NCBI GenBank assembly: GCA_945956915.1
Contig: CAMFJH010000015.1
Span: forward strand, 1 to 53,581
From: an uncultured Francisellaceae bacterium
GTDB lineage: Bacteria; Pseudomonadota; Gammaproteobacteria; UBA6186; Azoamicaceae
Reading direction: 5' to 3'
Length of the DNA stretch: 53,581 nucleotides
Within the stretch, counting starts at the first letter, position 1, and every line of letters begins with the position of its first letter. Both the position numbers and the translations under genes were made by a program. The notes under the pieces are model-generated. The model was given only the letters and a program-made list of their open reading frames with translations. It was not told where the DNA came from and searched no databases. Positions 27,435-38,092 of the stretch are shown here, piece after piece.

Positions 27435-27821
27435 ATGAATATTATAGGTATTGGGACAGATATCGTTGCTATTTCAAGAATACGCTCTATTTGGGATCAT
27501 TTTGGCCAGGCTTTTGCACGCCGGATTTTAATGCCTCCAGAATTGGAGGCCTTAAAAACTTCTACCAAGCCTGTGGCATTTTTAGCCAAACGCTTTGCCG
27601 CTAAAGAAGCTTTTGCCAAAGCCTGTGGCTCAGGCTTCAGGCCAGGAGGTATTTGGCTAACGGATATCGGTGTAACACACACTGCATTAGGTAAACCTGA
27701 AATGATTTTCTCAGCTCAAGCACAAAAGATGATCCAAGCCTTAGGAGCTGTACAAAGTCATGTTAGCCTATCGGATGAGCAGGATTTTGCTGTGGCTTTT
27801 GTTATTTTAATGCGGGCCTAA
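27435..27821 (+). CDS. acpS: holo-[acyl-carrier-protein] synthase
   Basis: 128 residues. It transfers 4'-phosphopantetheine from CoA to ACP. GIGTDIVAISRI, then FLAKRFAAKEAFAKACGSG with the Mg-binding Asp8 and Glu of KEAF, are intact. The start is placed at the ATG of MNIIGIGTDI, which matches the family; an earlier start at 27387 would add 16 residues. The upstream SD is poor. Confidence 0.93.
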   Translation: MNIIGIGTDIVAISRIRSIWDHFGQAFARRILMPPELEALKTSTKPVAFLAKRFAAKEAFAKACGSGFRPGGIWLTDIGVTHTALGKPEMIFSAQAQKMIQALGAVQSHVSLSDEQDFAVAFVILMRA

Positions 27822-27887
27822 CTTCACTCATCATGGCAAATGAGTGTTCAGCCGCTATACTCTGGTATAGAGGGTAAATAAGCATAT

Positions 27888-29858
27888 ATGAATTTATTTA
27901 CAAAACTATATCAGGCTGTTGTTGGGCAGCCTATCAATCCCTTTAATACGGGAAATAAACATAAAACATATTTAGTCGCTTTTCTAGCCTGGGTGGGTTT
28001 AGGCGCTGATGGTTTGTCTTCTTCTTGTTATGGTCCCGAACAAAGCTTCTTGGCTTTAGGTCAACATTCTAGTCTGGCTTTGTATTTGGCCCTGGCTACA
28101 GCAATCACTGTTTTTATTATTGCTTTTGCTTATAACCAAATCATTGAACTCTTTCCAACAGGGGGTGGTGGATATAAAGTCGCGACTACCTTACTAAGCC
28201 CTTATGCCGGTTTATTTTCGGGAACAGCATTGGTCGTGGATTATGTCTTAACCATTGCCATTTCTTTAGCCAGTGGGGTAGATGCAGTGTTTAGTTTATT
28301 ACCCATGGAAGTCCATGGGTACAAACTGATTTTAGAATGTTTTTTGGTGCTTGGATTGGTATTGCTAAACTTAAGGGGCGTTAAAGAATCCGTTACTTTT
28401 TTGCTACCTGTTTTTCTTGCCTTTGTGATTTCACATGCGTTTATGATTATTTATGGGATTATTTCACATTCCAGCACCTTATCAACCATTGTGCCTACAA
28501 CAGTTACTGAAACATCCGACTTAAGTGCTTCTATGGGCTGGGTATTTGTGCTCAGTCTACTGCTAAGAGCCTATTCTCTAGGGGGCGGAACCTATACGGG
28601 TATAGAAGCCGTTTCTAACAATGTGAATAATTTAGCAGAACCTCGGGTAAAAACTGGCAAATGGACCATGTTTTATATGGCCACTTCATTGTCTTTTACA
28701 GCAGGTGGCTTGATAGTGCTGTATTTGTTATGGGAGGTAGTACCTCAAGCGGGACAAACCTTAAATGCAGTGGCCTTTGCCAATATTATGCAAGGATGGC
28801 ATTGGGGCGAAATAGCCTTAAGTGAATGGTGTTTACCGATCTTGATGTTGTGCGAAGCAGCCTTGTTACTGGTAGCTGCCAATACAGGTTTTATTGCGGG
28901 TCCGACTGTGTTAGCCAATATGGCCGTTGATTCTTGGGTACCTTCTCAATTTAGATTATTGTCTTCTCGTTTAGTAGTGCAAAATGGATTATGGTTTTAT
29001 GGATTGGTGTCTATTTTGGTATTATTAGGTACCGGTGGAAAAGTAAGCGTATTGGTTATTTTATACAGTATTAATGTATTTATTACCTTTAGCTTGTCTA
29101 TGTTTGGCTTATGTAAATACTGGCTACAACATAAAGCAGAGCCTCAGTGGTTAAGAAAGTTTGCTTTAGCTGCCTTAGGATTTTTAGTAACCAGCAGTAT
29201 TTTGATGATTACTATTGTAGAAAAATTTGCTGAAGGTGGGTGGATAACGCTTTTTATTACAGGCACACTTTTTTACATTTGTGTGATGATTAGGCGCAGA
29301 TATATCAGTGTGGATAAGCAATTACATGCCCTGGCTGTGCAAAATTATGAACCCAGTTATTTACGCACCCGTTTTCAGCCCCCCATTGATCCCACACAAC
29401 CGACCGCGGTGTTTTTTGTGGATGAAACCACTATAGGCATTTGTATGAATACTGTGGTGCGGGTTAGAACCTTATTTCCAGATTTGTATAAAAATTATAT
29501 TTTTTTGGGAGTGGGGGAAGTGGATGCAGGCACTTATGGCAGAGAAGCGGAACTTAGAAAAATGGTACACAGTGTAAATGATTCTTTGCGCTATTTTGTC
29601 AATTATTGCCATAACGCAGGTTTACCTTCTACGTCTTATTGTGGGTATGGGACGGACAGTGCAGAATGCCTATCTGAGTTAGCTGATGATATAAAAATGA
29701 AATATCCCAATTGCATATTCTTTGGGGGCGAAATTATGTTCAATGAAGAAGATTGGGTGACAAAAATTTTACATAAAGACGAAGCCCTGGGTATTCAGCG
29801 ATTATTACATCAAAAAGGTTTACAGACCATACTTTTACCCATAAATTTATCAAACTGA
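27888..29858 (+). CDS. APC-superfamily amino acid/polyamine permease
   Basis: 656 residues. Residues about 20-480 contain twelve membrane segments, with the APC-type first helices (GADGLSSSCYGPEQ, GGGGYKVATTLLSP). A soluble C-terminal domain of about 160 residues (about 485-650) follows, longer than usual. Substrate unknown. It is preceded by the acpS gene 66 bp away. A short A/T-flanked hairpin follows. Confidence 0.88.
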   Translation: MNLFTKLYQAVVGQPINPFNTGNKHKTYLVAFLAWVGLGADGLSSSCYGPEQSFLALGQHSSLALYLALATAITVFIIAFAYNQIIELFPTGGGGYKVATTLLSPYAGLFSGTALVVDYVLTIAISLASGVDAVFSLLPMEVHGYKLILECFLVLGLVLLNLRGVKESVTFLLPVFLAFVISHAFMIIYGIISHSSTLSTIVPTTVTETSDLSASMGWVFVLSLLLRAYSLGGGTYTGIEAVSNNVNNLAEPRVKTGKWTMFYMATSLSFTAGGLIVLYLLWEVVPQAGQTLNAVAFANIMQGWHWGEIALSEWCLPILMLCEAALLLVAANTGFIAGPTVLANMAVDSWVPSQFRLLSSRLVVQNGLWFYGLVSILVLLGTGGKVSVLVILYSINVFITFSLSMFGLCKYWLQHKAEPQWLRKFALAALGFLVTSSILMITIVEKFAEGGWITLFITGTLFYICVMIRRRYISVDKQLHALAVQNYEPSYLRTRFQPPIDPTQPTAVFFVDETTIGICMNTVVRVRTLFPDLYKNYIFLGVGEVDAGTYGREAELRKMVHSVNDSLRYFVNYCHNAGLPSTSYCGYGTDSAECLSELADDIKMKYPNCIFFGGEIMFNEEDWVTKILHKDEALGIQRLLHQKGLQTILLPINLSN

Positions 29859-29881
29859 CATTATTTTGAGCTAAAAAAATA

Positions 29882-29902
29882 CCCTAGTAGAGGTTACTAG
29901 GG
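29882..29902. repeat. 8-bp hairpin flanked by A-runs
   Basis: CCCTAGTA (29882-29889) and TACTAGGG (29895-29902), loop GAGGT. A-runs flank both sides. On the minus strand it would read hairpin plus T-run (terminator-like), but no minus-strand gene lies upstream of it. Confidence 0.6.
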
Positions 29903-30092
29903 CAAAAAAAAATCGTTTAGTTAAGTCATTCTAAAATTATTAAATCTTCTTGTCAATATTTTTTTCAATTTTTTTCAATCTGATTTAAATATTTTTAACT
30001 GCATAGGATTTTTAAAATTTATGAGTTTATTAAATTGCTGACCTATAAGAATTTTGGAAAACCATTTGATAAAGCGAGTGTTTTGATTTAAT

Positions 30093-31439
30093 ATGGACTT
30101 TTATTCTACCTTTGAGCTAATTAAGGATTTGATCTTGTTATCCAATACAGCCAATGAGGCACTTATTCATGCACTCTCCCATGATGGGCGCGGTATTGCT
30201 CATATAGATGGAAAAACAGTGTTTTTGGAAGGCGGATTGCCTGGAGAGATAGTTAACTTTGTTTATAATAAAAGGCGCTCTAAATTTGATGAAGGGACAG
30301 TACTGACGGTTGCACAAGCCTCTTCGCAAAGAGAAGCCCCTCAGTGTATGTATTTCGGAAATTGTGGAGGGTGCTCGTTACAGCATTTAAGTTCAGGTGC
30401 ACAACTGGAACATAAGCAAAATGTGTTATTAGAGCAATTAGAACATTTTGGTCAAGTGCGGCCACAATCAGTGCTAGAACCTTTAGAAAGTGCTAATACG
30501 GGGTACAGACGTAAAGCACGTTTAGGCGTACGTTTTGTCAAAAAGAAAAATAAAATTCTAATTGGGTTTAGAGAAAAACGCTCTCATTTTTTATTGGATA
30601 TGGATAGTTGTGAAGTGCTTGATCCAAAAATTTCACGCATATTGCCCGCTTTAAAACTATTGATCTCTGATTTAGAGGCTTTTAATATTATTCCACAAAT
30701 AGAAGTAGCCGTAGGGGATGAAGCAGCAGCGTTGGTATTTAGACATATGGAAGCTTTAAGCGAAGCTGATAAAGCTAAATTGATTGCCTTTGGGATTGCA
30801 CAAAGTCTACATATGTATTTACAGCCCGAAGGCATGGATTCAATACACGCGATTTATCCTGAAAATGCAAATCGTTTAAGCTATCAATTGCCCGCTTTTG
30901 GATTAAACTTTTTATTTCACCCTGTCGATTTTACCCAAGTGAATTTTGATATTAATCAAAAAATGGTCAGCAGAGCGGTAGAATTGTTAGCATTGAAATC
31001 GACCGATAAAGTCTTAGATTTATTTTGTGGTTTAGGCAATTTTACTTTGCCCATTGCCACACTGGCTAAAGAAGTTGTTGGTGTAGAAGGGTCGGAATTA
31101 ATGTGTAATCGGGCAGCAGAAAATGCATTACACAATAGGTTAACGAATGTGAAATTTTATGCAGCCGATTTGTATAACCTCAAAGCAGCACCTTGGTTAG
31201 AAGAAAAATATGATGCTATTTTGATTGATCCCCCTAGAACAGGTGCTTTGCCGGTAATGGATCTAATCCCAACACTTGGGGCTAGAAAAGTGGTGTATGT
31301 TTCTTGTAATCCTGCAACTTTGGCGCGTGATTTGGGTGTATTGGTCCATCAACATGGTTTTCGTTTAATTTCTGCGGGTGTTATGGATATGTTTCCGCAT
31401 ACAACACATGTTGAATCGATTGCATTGTTAGTTAAGTAG
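30093..31439 (+). CDS. rlmD: 23S rRNA (uracil-1939-C5) methyltransferase
   Basis: 448 residues (E. coli 433). N-terminal TRAM domain (about 20-75), [4Fe-4S] cysteines C85, C91 and C94 in CMYFGNCGGC plus a later Cys near 173 (DSCEVL), and a SAM domain with DLFCGLGNFTLP. The catalytic Cys is in VYVSCNPATLARD. The start is uncertain: a TTG at 30138 has AAGGA at better spacing. relA follows 15 bp later, the conserved rlmD-relA pair. Confidence 0.94.
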   Translation: MDFYSTFELIKDLILLSNTANEALIHALSHDGRGIAHIDGKTVFLEGGLPGEIVNFVYNKRRSKFDEGTVLTVAQASSQREAPQCMYFGNCGGCSLQHLSSGAQLEHKQNVLLEQLEHFGQVRPQSVLEPLESANTGYRRKARLGVRFVKKKNKILIGFREKRSHFLLDMDSCEVLDPKISRILPALKLLISDLEAFNIIPQIEVAVGDEAAALVFRHMEALSEADKAKLIAFGIAQSLHMYLQPEGMDSIHAIYPENANRLSYQLPAFGLNFLFHPVDFTQVNFDINQKMVSRAVELLALKSTDKVLDLFCGLGNFTLPIATLAKEVVGVEGSELMCNRAAENALHNRLTNVKFYAADLYNLKAAPWLEEKYDAILIDPPRTGALPVMDLIPTLGARKVVYVSCNPATLARDLGVLVHQHGFRLISAGVMDMFPHTTHVESIALLVK

Positions 31440-31454
31440 GAAGTACAGAGCATT

Positions 31455-33641
31455 ATGGTTAAAGTTCGAGAAGCTGATCCTTTGCTACCCGATGGGGGTA
31501 TTGATGGCGATGCCTGGGTACAAAGAGTCAGCGGTGATCGCTCTTATGAGCAAGTCAAGCTGATTCGCATGGCTTTTGATTTAGCTTTTTCTGTAGGCAC
31601 AGACAATACCACACCTTTTGGCGAGCCTTGTTTTCATCAAGGGATGGAAATGGCTGAAATTTTGCACCATTTAGGTGCAGATACACCCACTCTGGCTGCC
31701 GCAATGGTTTATGATCAAAGCCGATATGCAGGATTAACGCCTGAAAAAATTACAGAAGTTTTAGGGGAAGAGATTGCAACATTGATAGTGGGTGTAAAAA
31801 AATTAGAATCCGTACACGCTCGATCTTTATCAAAAACTGAAAATTTACGGCGCATGTTATTGGCGGTTGTTGAAGATGTACGAGTGGTTTTAATAAAATT
31901 AGCGGAACATACTTGTGAAATGCGTTCGGCTATCAATGTTGAAGAAACGCTTCGCTATGCGATGGCAGAAGAAACTTTTCAGATTTATGCGCCTTTGGCA
32001 AATCGTTTGGGAATAGGCCAGTTAAAGTGGGAATTAGAAGATTTGGCTTTTAGATTTCTAGAGCCTGCGGCTTATAAACGAACCGCTAAATTATTGGATC
32101 AAAAACGTGCCGATCGCGAAGAATATATTTCAGAAGTGATCCGCATGGTGCAAGAAGCATTAGAATCTCAAAGCATTCAACCCAATATTACGGGCCGCGC
32201 AAAACATATTTACAGCATTTGCAAAAAAATGCAACGTAAAGGTGTGGGATATAATGAGATATATGATGTGCGCGCGATCCGCATTTTAGTCTCGAGTGTG
32301 CGTGAATGTTATGCCGCATTAGGAACGGTACACAGTATTTGGCAGCCTATCCCTAAGGAATTTGATGATTATATTGCCAATCCTAAAGCCAATGGATATC
32401 GCTCTTTACATACGGCTGTTTTAGGTCCTATGGGTAAGACATTAGAAGTACAAATTCGTACTTTTGATATGCATCATCAAGCAGAATTAGGCGTGTCGGC
32501 CCATTGGCGATATAAAGAAGGTGTGAGTCAGGATGTTGGTTATGAAGAAAAATTAGCCAATTTAAGACAAATTTTAAAATGGCAACACGAGCTCTCTGCC
32601 AATTTAGAAACCGATGATACTTTGGGCGCAGAAGTCTTTCAAGATAGGGTTTATATTTTAACACCCAAAGGTAAAGTGATTGATTTACCGCAAGGGGCTA
32701 CGGCTTTAGATTTTGCCTACCATGTGCATACAGAATTGGGTAATCGCTGTAGAGGCGTTAAAGTGAATGCCAAAATGGTGTCTTTAACCTGTGCATTAAA
32801 AAGCGGTGATCAAGTAGAAATTTTAACGGCAAAAACAGGTGGACCTAGTCGTGATTGGTTAAATCCACAATTGGGCTATATTAAAACAGCCAGAGCAAAG
32901 GCAAAAGCACATCAATGGTTTAAACGCCAAGATCGCGATCAAAATATTAGCGATGGCCGTGAAATTCTAGATCGAGAGTTTAAGCGCTTAAGTATTCGTC
33001 ATTTAAGCTTTGATGCTTTGGCACACCAATTGAAATTAAATAGAACGGATGATTTATTTGCATCTATCGGTGGCGGTGAAATAAGACTTGCACAAGTATT
33101 AAATGCGATACAAGTGCTGGATCCTTCGTTATTGAAGAAAACGCCTAAGAACTTTAATATTGAAACTAAAACCCATAAACCCCAACGTGTGGATATTCGG
33201 GTGGCGGGTGTTGGCAACTTATTATGCCAAATGGCAAAATGTTGTTCTCCTGTACCGGGTGATGAAATCATTGGATACATTACAGTAGGTCGTGGTGTAT
33301 CGGTGCATAAAAAAGATTGTGTTAATATTTTGCAATCCAGTGAAAAAAATCAAAACCGTTTAATACAAGTAGAGTGGGGTAATGATAGCGATCATCAATA
33401 TGTTGTGAATATGACCATTCATGCTTACGATAGACAGGGATTATTAAGGGATATCACTTCTATTTTGGCATCTGAGCATATCAACGTGATTTCTGCCCTT
33501 ACTTTGACGAACAAGCATGATCATTCTGCTGATTTCAAATTTACGATACAAGTATCGGGTATCGAAATGTTGGCTAAAGTGTTTCAAAAAATACAGCAGT
33601 TACCTAACGTTATTGAAGTGCGTCGTGTGGCCGGTGGATAG
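31455..33641 (+). CDS. relA: GTP pyrophosphokinase RelA
   Basis: 728 residues (E. coli 744). Makes (p)ppGpp on stalled ribosomes. A pseudo-HD region (about 84-90, MVYDQSRY, with Tyr replacing the HD His) marks it as hydrolase-inactive RelA rather than SpoT. The synthetase has EFDDYIANPKANGYRSLH, the E-x-D-D form of RelA. TGS domain (about 400-460), then a zinc-finger-like CCSPVPGDEI and C-terminal ACT domain. Confidence 0.96.
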   Translation: MVKVREADPLLPDGGIDGDAWVQRVSGDRSYEQVKLIRMAFDLAFSVGTDNTTPFGEPCFHQGMEMAEILHHLGADTPTLAAAMVYDQSRYAGLTPEKITEVLGEEIATLIVGVKKLESVHARSLSKTENLRRMLLAVVEDVRVVLIKLAEHTCEMRSAINVEETLRYAMAEETFQIYAPLANRLGIGQLKWELEDLAFRFLEPAAYKRTAKLLDQKRADREEYISEVIRMVQEALESQSIQPNITGRAKHIYSICKKMQRKGVGYNEIYDVRAIRILVSSVRECYAALGTVHSIWQPIPKEFDDYIANPKANGYRSLHTAVLGPMGKTLEVQIRTFDMHHQAELGVSAHWRYKEGVSQDVGYEEKLANLRQILKWQHELSANLETDDTLGAEVFQDRVYILTPKGKVIDLPQGATALDFAYHVHTELGNRCRGVKVNAKMVSLTCALKSGDQVEILTAKTGGPSRDWLNPQLGYIKTARAKAKAHQWFKRQDRDQNISDGREILDREFKRLSIRHLSFDALAHQLKLNRTDDLFASIGGGEIRLAQVLNAIQVLDPSLLKKTPKNFNIETKTHKPQRVDIRVAGVGNLLCQMAKCCSPVPGDEIIGYITVGRGVSVHKKDCVNILQSSEKNQNRLIQVEWGNDSDHQYVVNMTIHAYDRQGLLRDITSILASEHINVISALTLTNKHDHSADFKFTIQVSGIEMLAKVFQKIQQLPNVIEVRRVAGG

Positions 33642-33703
33642 GGCTTTTCTATTGGGATAAAAATCGTTAAACTGAAGCTAAATTAAAGCTGTGGTTAGAA
33701 AAT

Positions 33704-35725
33704 ATGAAAGTTAGCGAACATTGGTTAAAGGCCCATATCGAATTTCCTTTGTCAATCAATGGATTGGCCGATCAATTGACTTATGCTGGTCTTGAAATTG
33801 AAGATATTCTTTTTGAAGGCCAAAATATTTTAACTTTAAAAATTCCGCCGAATAGAGGCGATTGTTTGAGTGTAGTGGGTATTGTACGGGAGATATCTGC
33901 CCTAAATGCATTGCCTATTAAACAAGATGCTCTAAGTTTCACCCCTACTATTCCGCTGTGTAATGCTGTATTGCCTGTTAAAGTCGAAGCGCCTGAAGCG
34001 TGTTCGCGCTATATGGGTAGGATGATTAAAGCTTTAAATTCCAAAGGGCAAACACCAGATTGGATGCAAAAACGCTTGATAGAAGCAGGACTTCGTTTAA
34101 TTTCCCCCATCGTTGATATCACGAATTATGTGATGATTGAGTTGGGGCAGCCTTTACATGCATTTGATCTAGATAAGCTTCACAACGGTATTATTGTGCG
34201 ATTTTCTAAAAAGGGTGAAACCATTCAACTCTTGGATGGACAAACCTTGACTTTGGATTCGGATACATTGCTGATTGCAGATCATAAAGAGCCCATTGCC
34301 TTGGCTGGCATTATGGGAGGAGAGTGTTCTAGTGTGCAATTGAATACGGAATCTATTTTTTTAGAAAGTGCATTTTTTAATCCCATTCCCATTCGTTTAA
34401 GTGCTAGGCGTTATAAATTAAAAACCGATTCTTCCTATCGATTTGAAAGAACGGTGGATCCTGAATTACAAGCTCGGGCATTAGAGCGTGCAACCCAATT
34501 AATTTTAGAAATCATGGGTGGCACTGCGGGGCCTGTTGTAGAATTTTTTAACCCCAATTATCATCCTAAACCGCAGGTTTTAATATTAAGATCAAAGCAT
34601 ATTGAAATGTGTTTAGGCATAGAATTAGACTCGCAAAAAATTGTGGATATCTTAACGCGCTTAGGCATGAAATTAAAGCCCATTGCGGAAGACTGGTCGG
34701 TAGAAGTCCCCAGTTTTAGATCCGATATAAGCTTAGAAGTGGATTTAATAGAAGAAATTGCCAGGATCTATGGTTATTCTAATTTACCCTCCTATCCTTT
34801 GATGCTGGGATTAAAACCTCAAACGCGTTCAGAAAAAGTATTGTCTGTATCTGCAGTTAAGCAATTGATGGTTGATAGGGGTTATATGGAAGCGATGACC
34901 TACAGCTTTGTAGATAAAACGCTTTTAAATTTATTGGATCCCGGCGCAGAAATGCTCAGCTTATTAAATCCTATATCAGAAGAAGCGGGTACGATGCGCA
35001 CTACCTTATTAGCCGGTTTATTAAAAGTGCTTCAGTATAATGCGCATAGGCAGCAAACAAGAATTCGATTATTTGAAATAGGGCTGCAGTTCCCGCTACA
35101 AAAAAAAATGTTAGCTGGCATTGCGATGGGCTCCGTTTTACCGCTGCAATGGGGTAGTGCGTCTAAAGAAGTTGATTTTTATGATCTCAAAGCAGATTTA
35201 ATTGCTTTAGTGAGTAAAACTCGAAAGCAGTCCCATCTTAGATTCGAAGCTATTAATCACAGCGCATTACATCCGGGAAAAGCCGCAGTTGTTTATCTTG
35301 AAGATGCGTACTTAGGCATACTGGGAGAAATTCATCCTAAGATTATAAAGGCTTTAGACTTAGCTGCACCTGTGGTGGCTTTTGAACTAGAACTCTCAAA
35401 GCTTTTAAACTTTGAAATACCGGTAGGCCGCTCACTGTCCAAATATCCCTCGATTAGGCGTGATTTGGCTTTGGTGATGGATGCGGATATATTGGCGAGT
35501 TCTATTAAGTCTGCTATCGTTAAACAAGTAGGAGAGTGGTTGCAGGAGCTCACGGTATTCGATGTATATCAAGGCAAAGGAATACCCATGGGTAAAAAAA
35601 GTATGGCTTTAACCTTTACTTTACAGCACCCGACTCGAACACTGGTTGAATCAGAAGTTAATGAGCTGGTTCAAGGCATACTACAATGTCTTAAACATGA
35701 TTTTCAAGCTACCTTAAGGGAATAG
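33704..35725 (+). CDS. pheT: phenylalanyl-tRNA synthetase beta chain lacking the B2 tRNA-binding domain
   Basis: 673 residues, about 120 shorter than E. coli PheT (795). The N-terminus [18 protein letters not shown] and the following [11 protein letters not shown] match the start of the family, but the text jumps directly to [27 protein letters not shown], which in E. coli follows the EMAP-like OB-fold (about residues 39-150). B3/B4, B5, the core and the FDX-ACB domain (about 580-673, [15 protein letters not shown]) are present. No pheS lies upstream. The frame is clean, so this looks like a functional short variant. Confidence 0.93.
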   Translation: MKVSEHWLKAHIEFPLSINGLADQLTYAGLEIEDILFEGQNILTLKIPPNRGDCLSVVGIVREISALNALPIKQDALSFTPTIPLCNAVLPVKVEAPEACSRYMGRMIKALNSKGQTPDWMQKRLIEAGLRLISPIVDITNYVMIELGQPLHAFDLDKLHNGIIVRFSKKGETIQLLDGQTLTLDSDTLLIADHKEPIALAGIMGGECSSVQLNTESIFLESAFFNPIPIRLSARRYKLKTDSSYRFERTVDPELQARALERATQLILEIMGGTAGPVVEFFNPNYHPKPQVLILRSKHIEMCLGIELDSQKIVDILTRLGMKLKPIAEDWSVEVPSFRSDISLEVDLIEEIARIYGYSNLPSYPLMLGLKPQTRSEKVLSVSAVKQLMVDRGYMEAMTYSFVDKTLLNLLDPGAEMLSLLNPISEEAGTMRTTLLAGLLKVLQYNAHRQQTRIRLFEIGLQFPLQKKMLAGIAMGSVLPLQWGSASKEVDFYDLKADLIALVSKTRKQSHLRFEAINHSALHPGKAAVVYLEDAYLGILGEIHPKIIKALDLAAPVVAFELELSKLLNFEIPVGRSLSKYPSIRRDLALVMDADILASSIKSAIVKQVGEWLQELTVFDVYQGKGIPMGKKSMALTFTLQHPTRTLVESEVNELVQGILQCLKHDFQATLRE

Positions 35726-35745
35726 GAAATAAAGGAATAAAAGCA

Positions 35746-36063
35746 ATGACTTTAACTAAACTTGAATTGGCCGATAACTTAGCAAACAATTTAGAAATTG
35801 GCAAATTGACAGCCAAGCAGTTTGTGGATTTGATCTTTGAAGAAATGCGGCAGGCCTTAGAGCAAGGAGAGCATGTAAAACTATCAGGTTTAGGGAATTT
35901 TGAGTTGCGTGACAAACCTGAAAGACCAGGGCGTAATCCTAAAACAGGAGAAGATAAAACAATCAGTGCTCGAAGAGTCGTTACGTTTAAAGCAGGCCAA
36001 AAATTTAAAGCCAGTATACGATCGAAAATGGGTGCCGTATCACCTCAAGACAGCGAAGAATAG
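35746..36063 (+). CDS. ihfA: integration host factor alpha subunit
   Basis: 105 residues. HU/IHF fold with [31 protein letters not shown] and [39 protein letters not shown], the [12 protein letters not shown]-bending arm. AAGGAA precedes the ATG. pheT lies 20 bp upstream, the conserved pheT-ihfA order. A tRNA-Pro gene follows. Confidence 0.96.
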   Translation: MTLTKLELADNLANNLEIGKLTAKQFVDLIFEEMRQALEQGEHVKLSGLGNFELRDKPERPGRNPKTGEDKTISARRVVTFKAGQKFKASIRSKMGAVSPQDSEE

Positions 36064-36117
36064 GCTCTCCTAAACTGAGCTAGCCAATGTCTACTATTTC
36101 ATGTATTATAAAACCTT

Positions 36118-36194
<77 letters not shown>

Positions 36195-36214
36195 GCATCA
36201 AAAAGGAGGCCGCC

Positions 36215-38047
36215 ATGCTAGCCACAAATGTGTACCAATGTTTATGGTTATTTTTAAAGCCTTATAAGCGCACATTTGTTGGAATGCTTACTTCCGTTTT
36301 TTTACTTGCCCTATTTACTTCCTTAAGCCCTTATTGCATGAAATTGCTGATTGATGCAGCCGTGGCTCACCACAGTGCGGAGACAAAAAGCTTAGTTTCA
36401 GCTTTAATGTGGCCCGCCATTAGTTTCGTATTGCTCTATCAAATTATGGATTTTTGTTGGCTGGCCTTTGATTATTTTAAATTAAAAACCCTACCCAAAG
36501 TTAGAGAAGATATTATCAATACTTTATTTGCACATTTACAAGGACATTCGCATGCCTATTTTCAAAGAACTTTTTCAGGCAGTTTATCTAACAAAGTCGC
36601 AGATATGGCAAGGGGAGCGGAATCTGTTATTTCACAAATGGTAGAACCCCTCTTTTCTCAAATCATGTGCCTAGTCGTTGCTGCAGTCAGTTTATATTTA
36701 GTAAACCCATTGGCCAGTATTGTATTGGTGATATGGTCCTTTTTATTTTTAATGATAGTGTTTTTATTTTATAAAAAAACCCTTTGGTATTCCGAGCGCT
36801 TTTCTGAAAGCAACAGTGTTTGCATGGGTAAATTAGTAGACAGTATTACCAATATCGTAACGGCTAAATTATTTGCACATCACGATTATGAAAGAGATTT
36901 TTTAGGCAAATATGTTCGGCGCTCAAGAGACCGTGATCAAGAATTACAATGGTACATGATTAAAATTAAAAGTATTCAGGGAACTTCAGTTACCATTCTA
37001 TTTGGTTGTATGGTAGCGGTATTAATATACGCCCGCAGCAAAGGCTTGGTCACCATTGGCGATTTTGCATTTATCTTATCCTTATCCATGACTATCATGC
37101 AGGGATTATGGTATCTGGCCTCTCATTTTTTAACCTTTTCTCAAGAATTAGGTTTATGTAAACAAGCACTGTCTATTATCAATTGTCCCCACGAAGTGGT
37201 TGATCTGCCCAATGCAGGAACGCTACAGGTAACAGAGGGTGAAATTGCCTTTGATAGAGTAAGCTTTCATTACGATAGAGGAAAAAATATATTTAAAGAC
37301 AAATCAATCACTATCAAAGGCGGCTCTAAAGTAGGCTTGGTCGGCTTTTCAGGTAGTGGAAAAACCACATTCGCGAGCCTTATTTTACGTTTTTTTGATG
37401 TTTCCGAAGGCAAGATACGCATCGATGGGCAAAATATTGCAGAAGTAACTCAAGACAGTTTGCATGCTCAAATAGCCATGATTCCTCAAGATCCCATTCT
37501 TTTTCATCGAACACTCATGGAAAATATTCGTTATGGACGCTTAGATGCCACAGATGAAGAAGTCATAGAAGCCTCTAAAAAAGCCCATTGTCATGAATTT
37601 GCAGAATTACTTTCCGAGAAATATGCCACAATGGTTGGTGAACGTGGCTTAAAGCTATCCGGAGGCCAACGTCAACGGATCGCCATCGCACGCGCGATTT
37701 TAAAAAATGCTCCCATTCTCATTTTAGATGAAGCTACTTCTGCACTAGATTCGATTACCGAACAAAAAATAAAAGAAAGTATAGAATTCCTAATGGAAGG
37801 CCGTACTACACTAGTCATTGCCCATCGACTTTCAACCCTATCAGACATGGATAGAATTTTAGTATTCATGGGCGGTCATATCGTAGAAGATGGCACACAC
37901 GAAGAATTACTCCTAAAATCTAGCCAATATGCTAAACTTTGGGAAATGCAAGCCGGTGGATTCTTGCCAGAACGCGAAGAGCTCAATGAAGATTTAGAAG
38001 ATGAAAACGATAGTGAAGCAGAAAATGATGAAGAAGAATTGATTTGA
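36215..38047 (+). CDS. ABC exporter, fused membrane and ATPase domains
   Basis: About 610 residues. The start at 36215 is chosen because AAGGAGG lies 6 nt upstream; the longer in-frame ORF starts inside tRNA-Pro. Six-helix ABC membrane domain (about 15-310), then Walker A GFSGSGKTT, Q-loop, signature LSGGQRQRIAIARA, Walker B ILILDEATSALD and the switch His (AHRLST). The C-terminus is a Glu/Asp-rich tail (about 30 residues). It resembles lipid or drug half-transporters (MsbA/HlyB type). Substrate unknown. Confidence 0.9.
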   Translation: MLATNVYQCLWLFLKPYKRTFVGMLTSVFLLALFTSLSPYCMKLLIDAAVAHHSAETKSLVSALMWPAISFVLLYQIMDFCWLAFDYFKLKTLPKVREDIINTLFAHLQGHSHAYFQRTFSGSLSNKVADMARGAESVISQMVEPLFSQIMCLVVAAVSLYLVNPLASIVLVIWSFLFLMIVFLFYKKTLWYSERFSESNSVCMGKLVDSITNIVTAKLFAHHDYERDFLGKYVRRSRDRDQELQWYMIKIKSIQGTSVTILFGCMVAVLIYARSKGLVTIGDFAFILSLSMTIMQGLWYLASHFLTFSQELGLCKQALSIINCPHEVVDLPNAGTLQVTEGEIAFDRVSFHYDRGKNIFKDKSITIKGGSKVGLVGFSGSGKTTFASLILRFFDVSEGKIRIDGQNIAEVTQDSLHAQIAMIPQDPILFHRTLMENIRYGRLDATDEEVIEASKKAHCHEFAELLSEKYATMVGERGLKLSGGQRQRIAIARAILKNAPILILDEATSALDSITEQKIKESIEFLMEGRTTLVIAHRLSTLSDMDRILVFMGGHIVEDGTHEELLLKSSQYAKLWEMQAGGFLPEREELNEDLEDENDSEAENDEEELI

Positions 38048-38092
38048 CCCTCACCCCTTGATTTTTTAACGTAAATAACGGAGATGAAATAT

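Noticed and set aside
29882..29902. Terminator for the APC permease gene
   Set aside because: On the plus strand the hairpin is followed by A-run, not T-run, so it was listed as a hairpin only.
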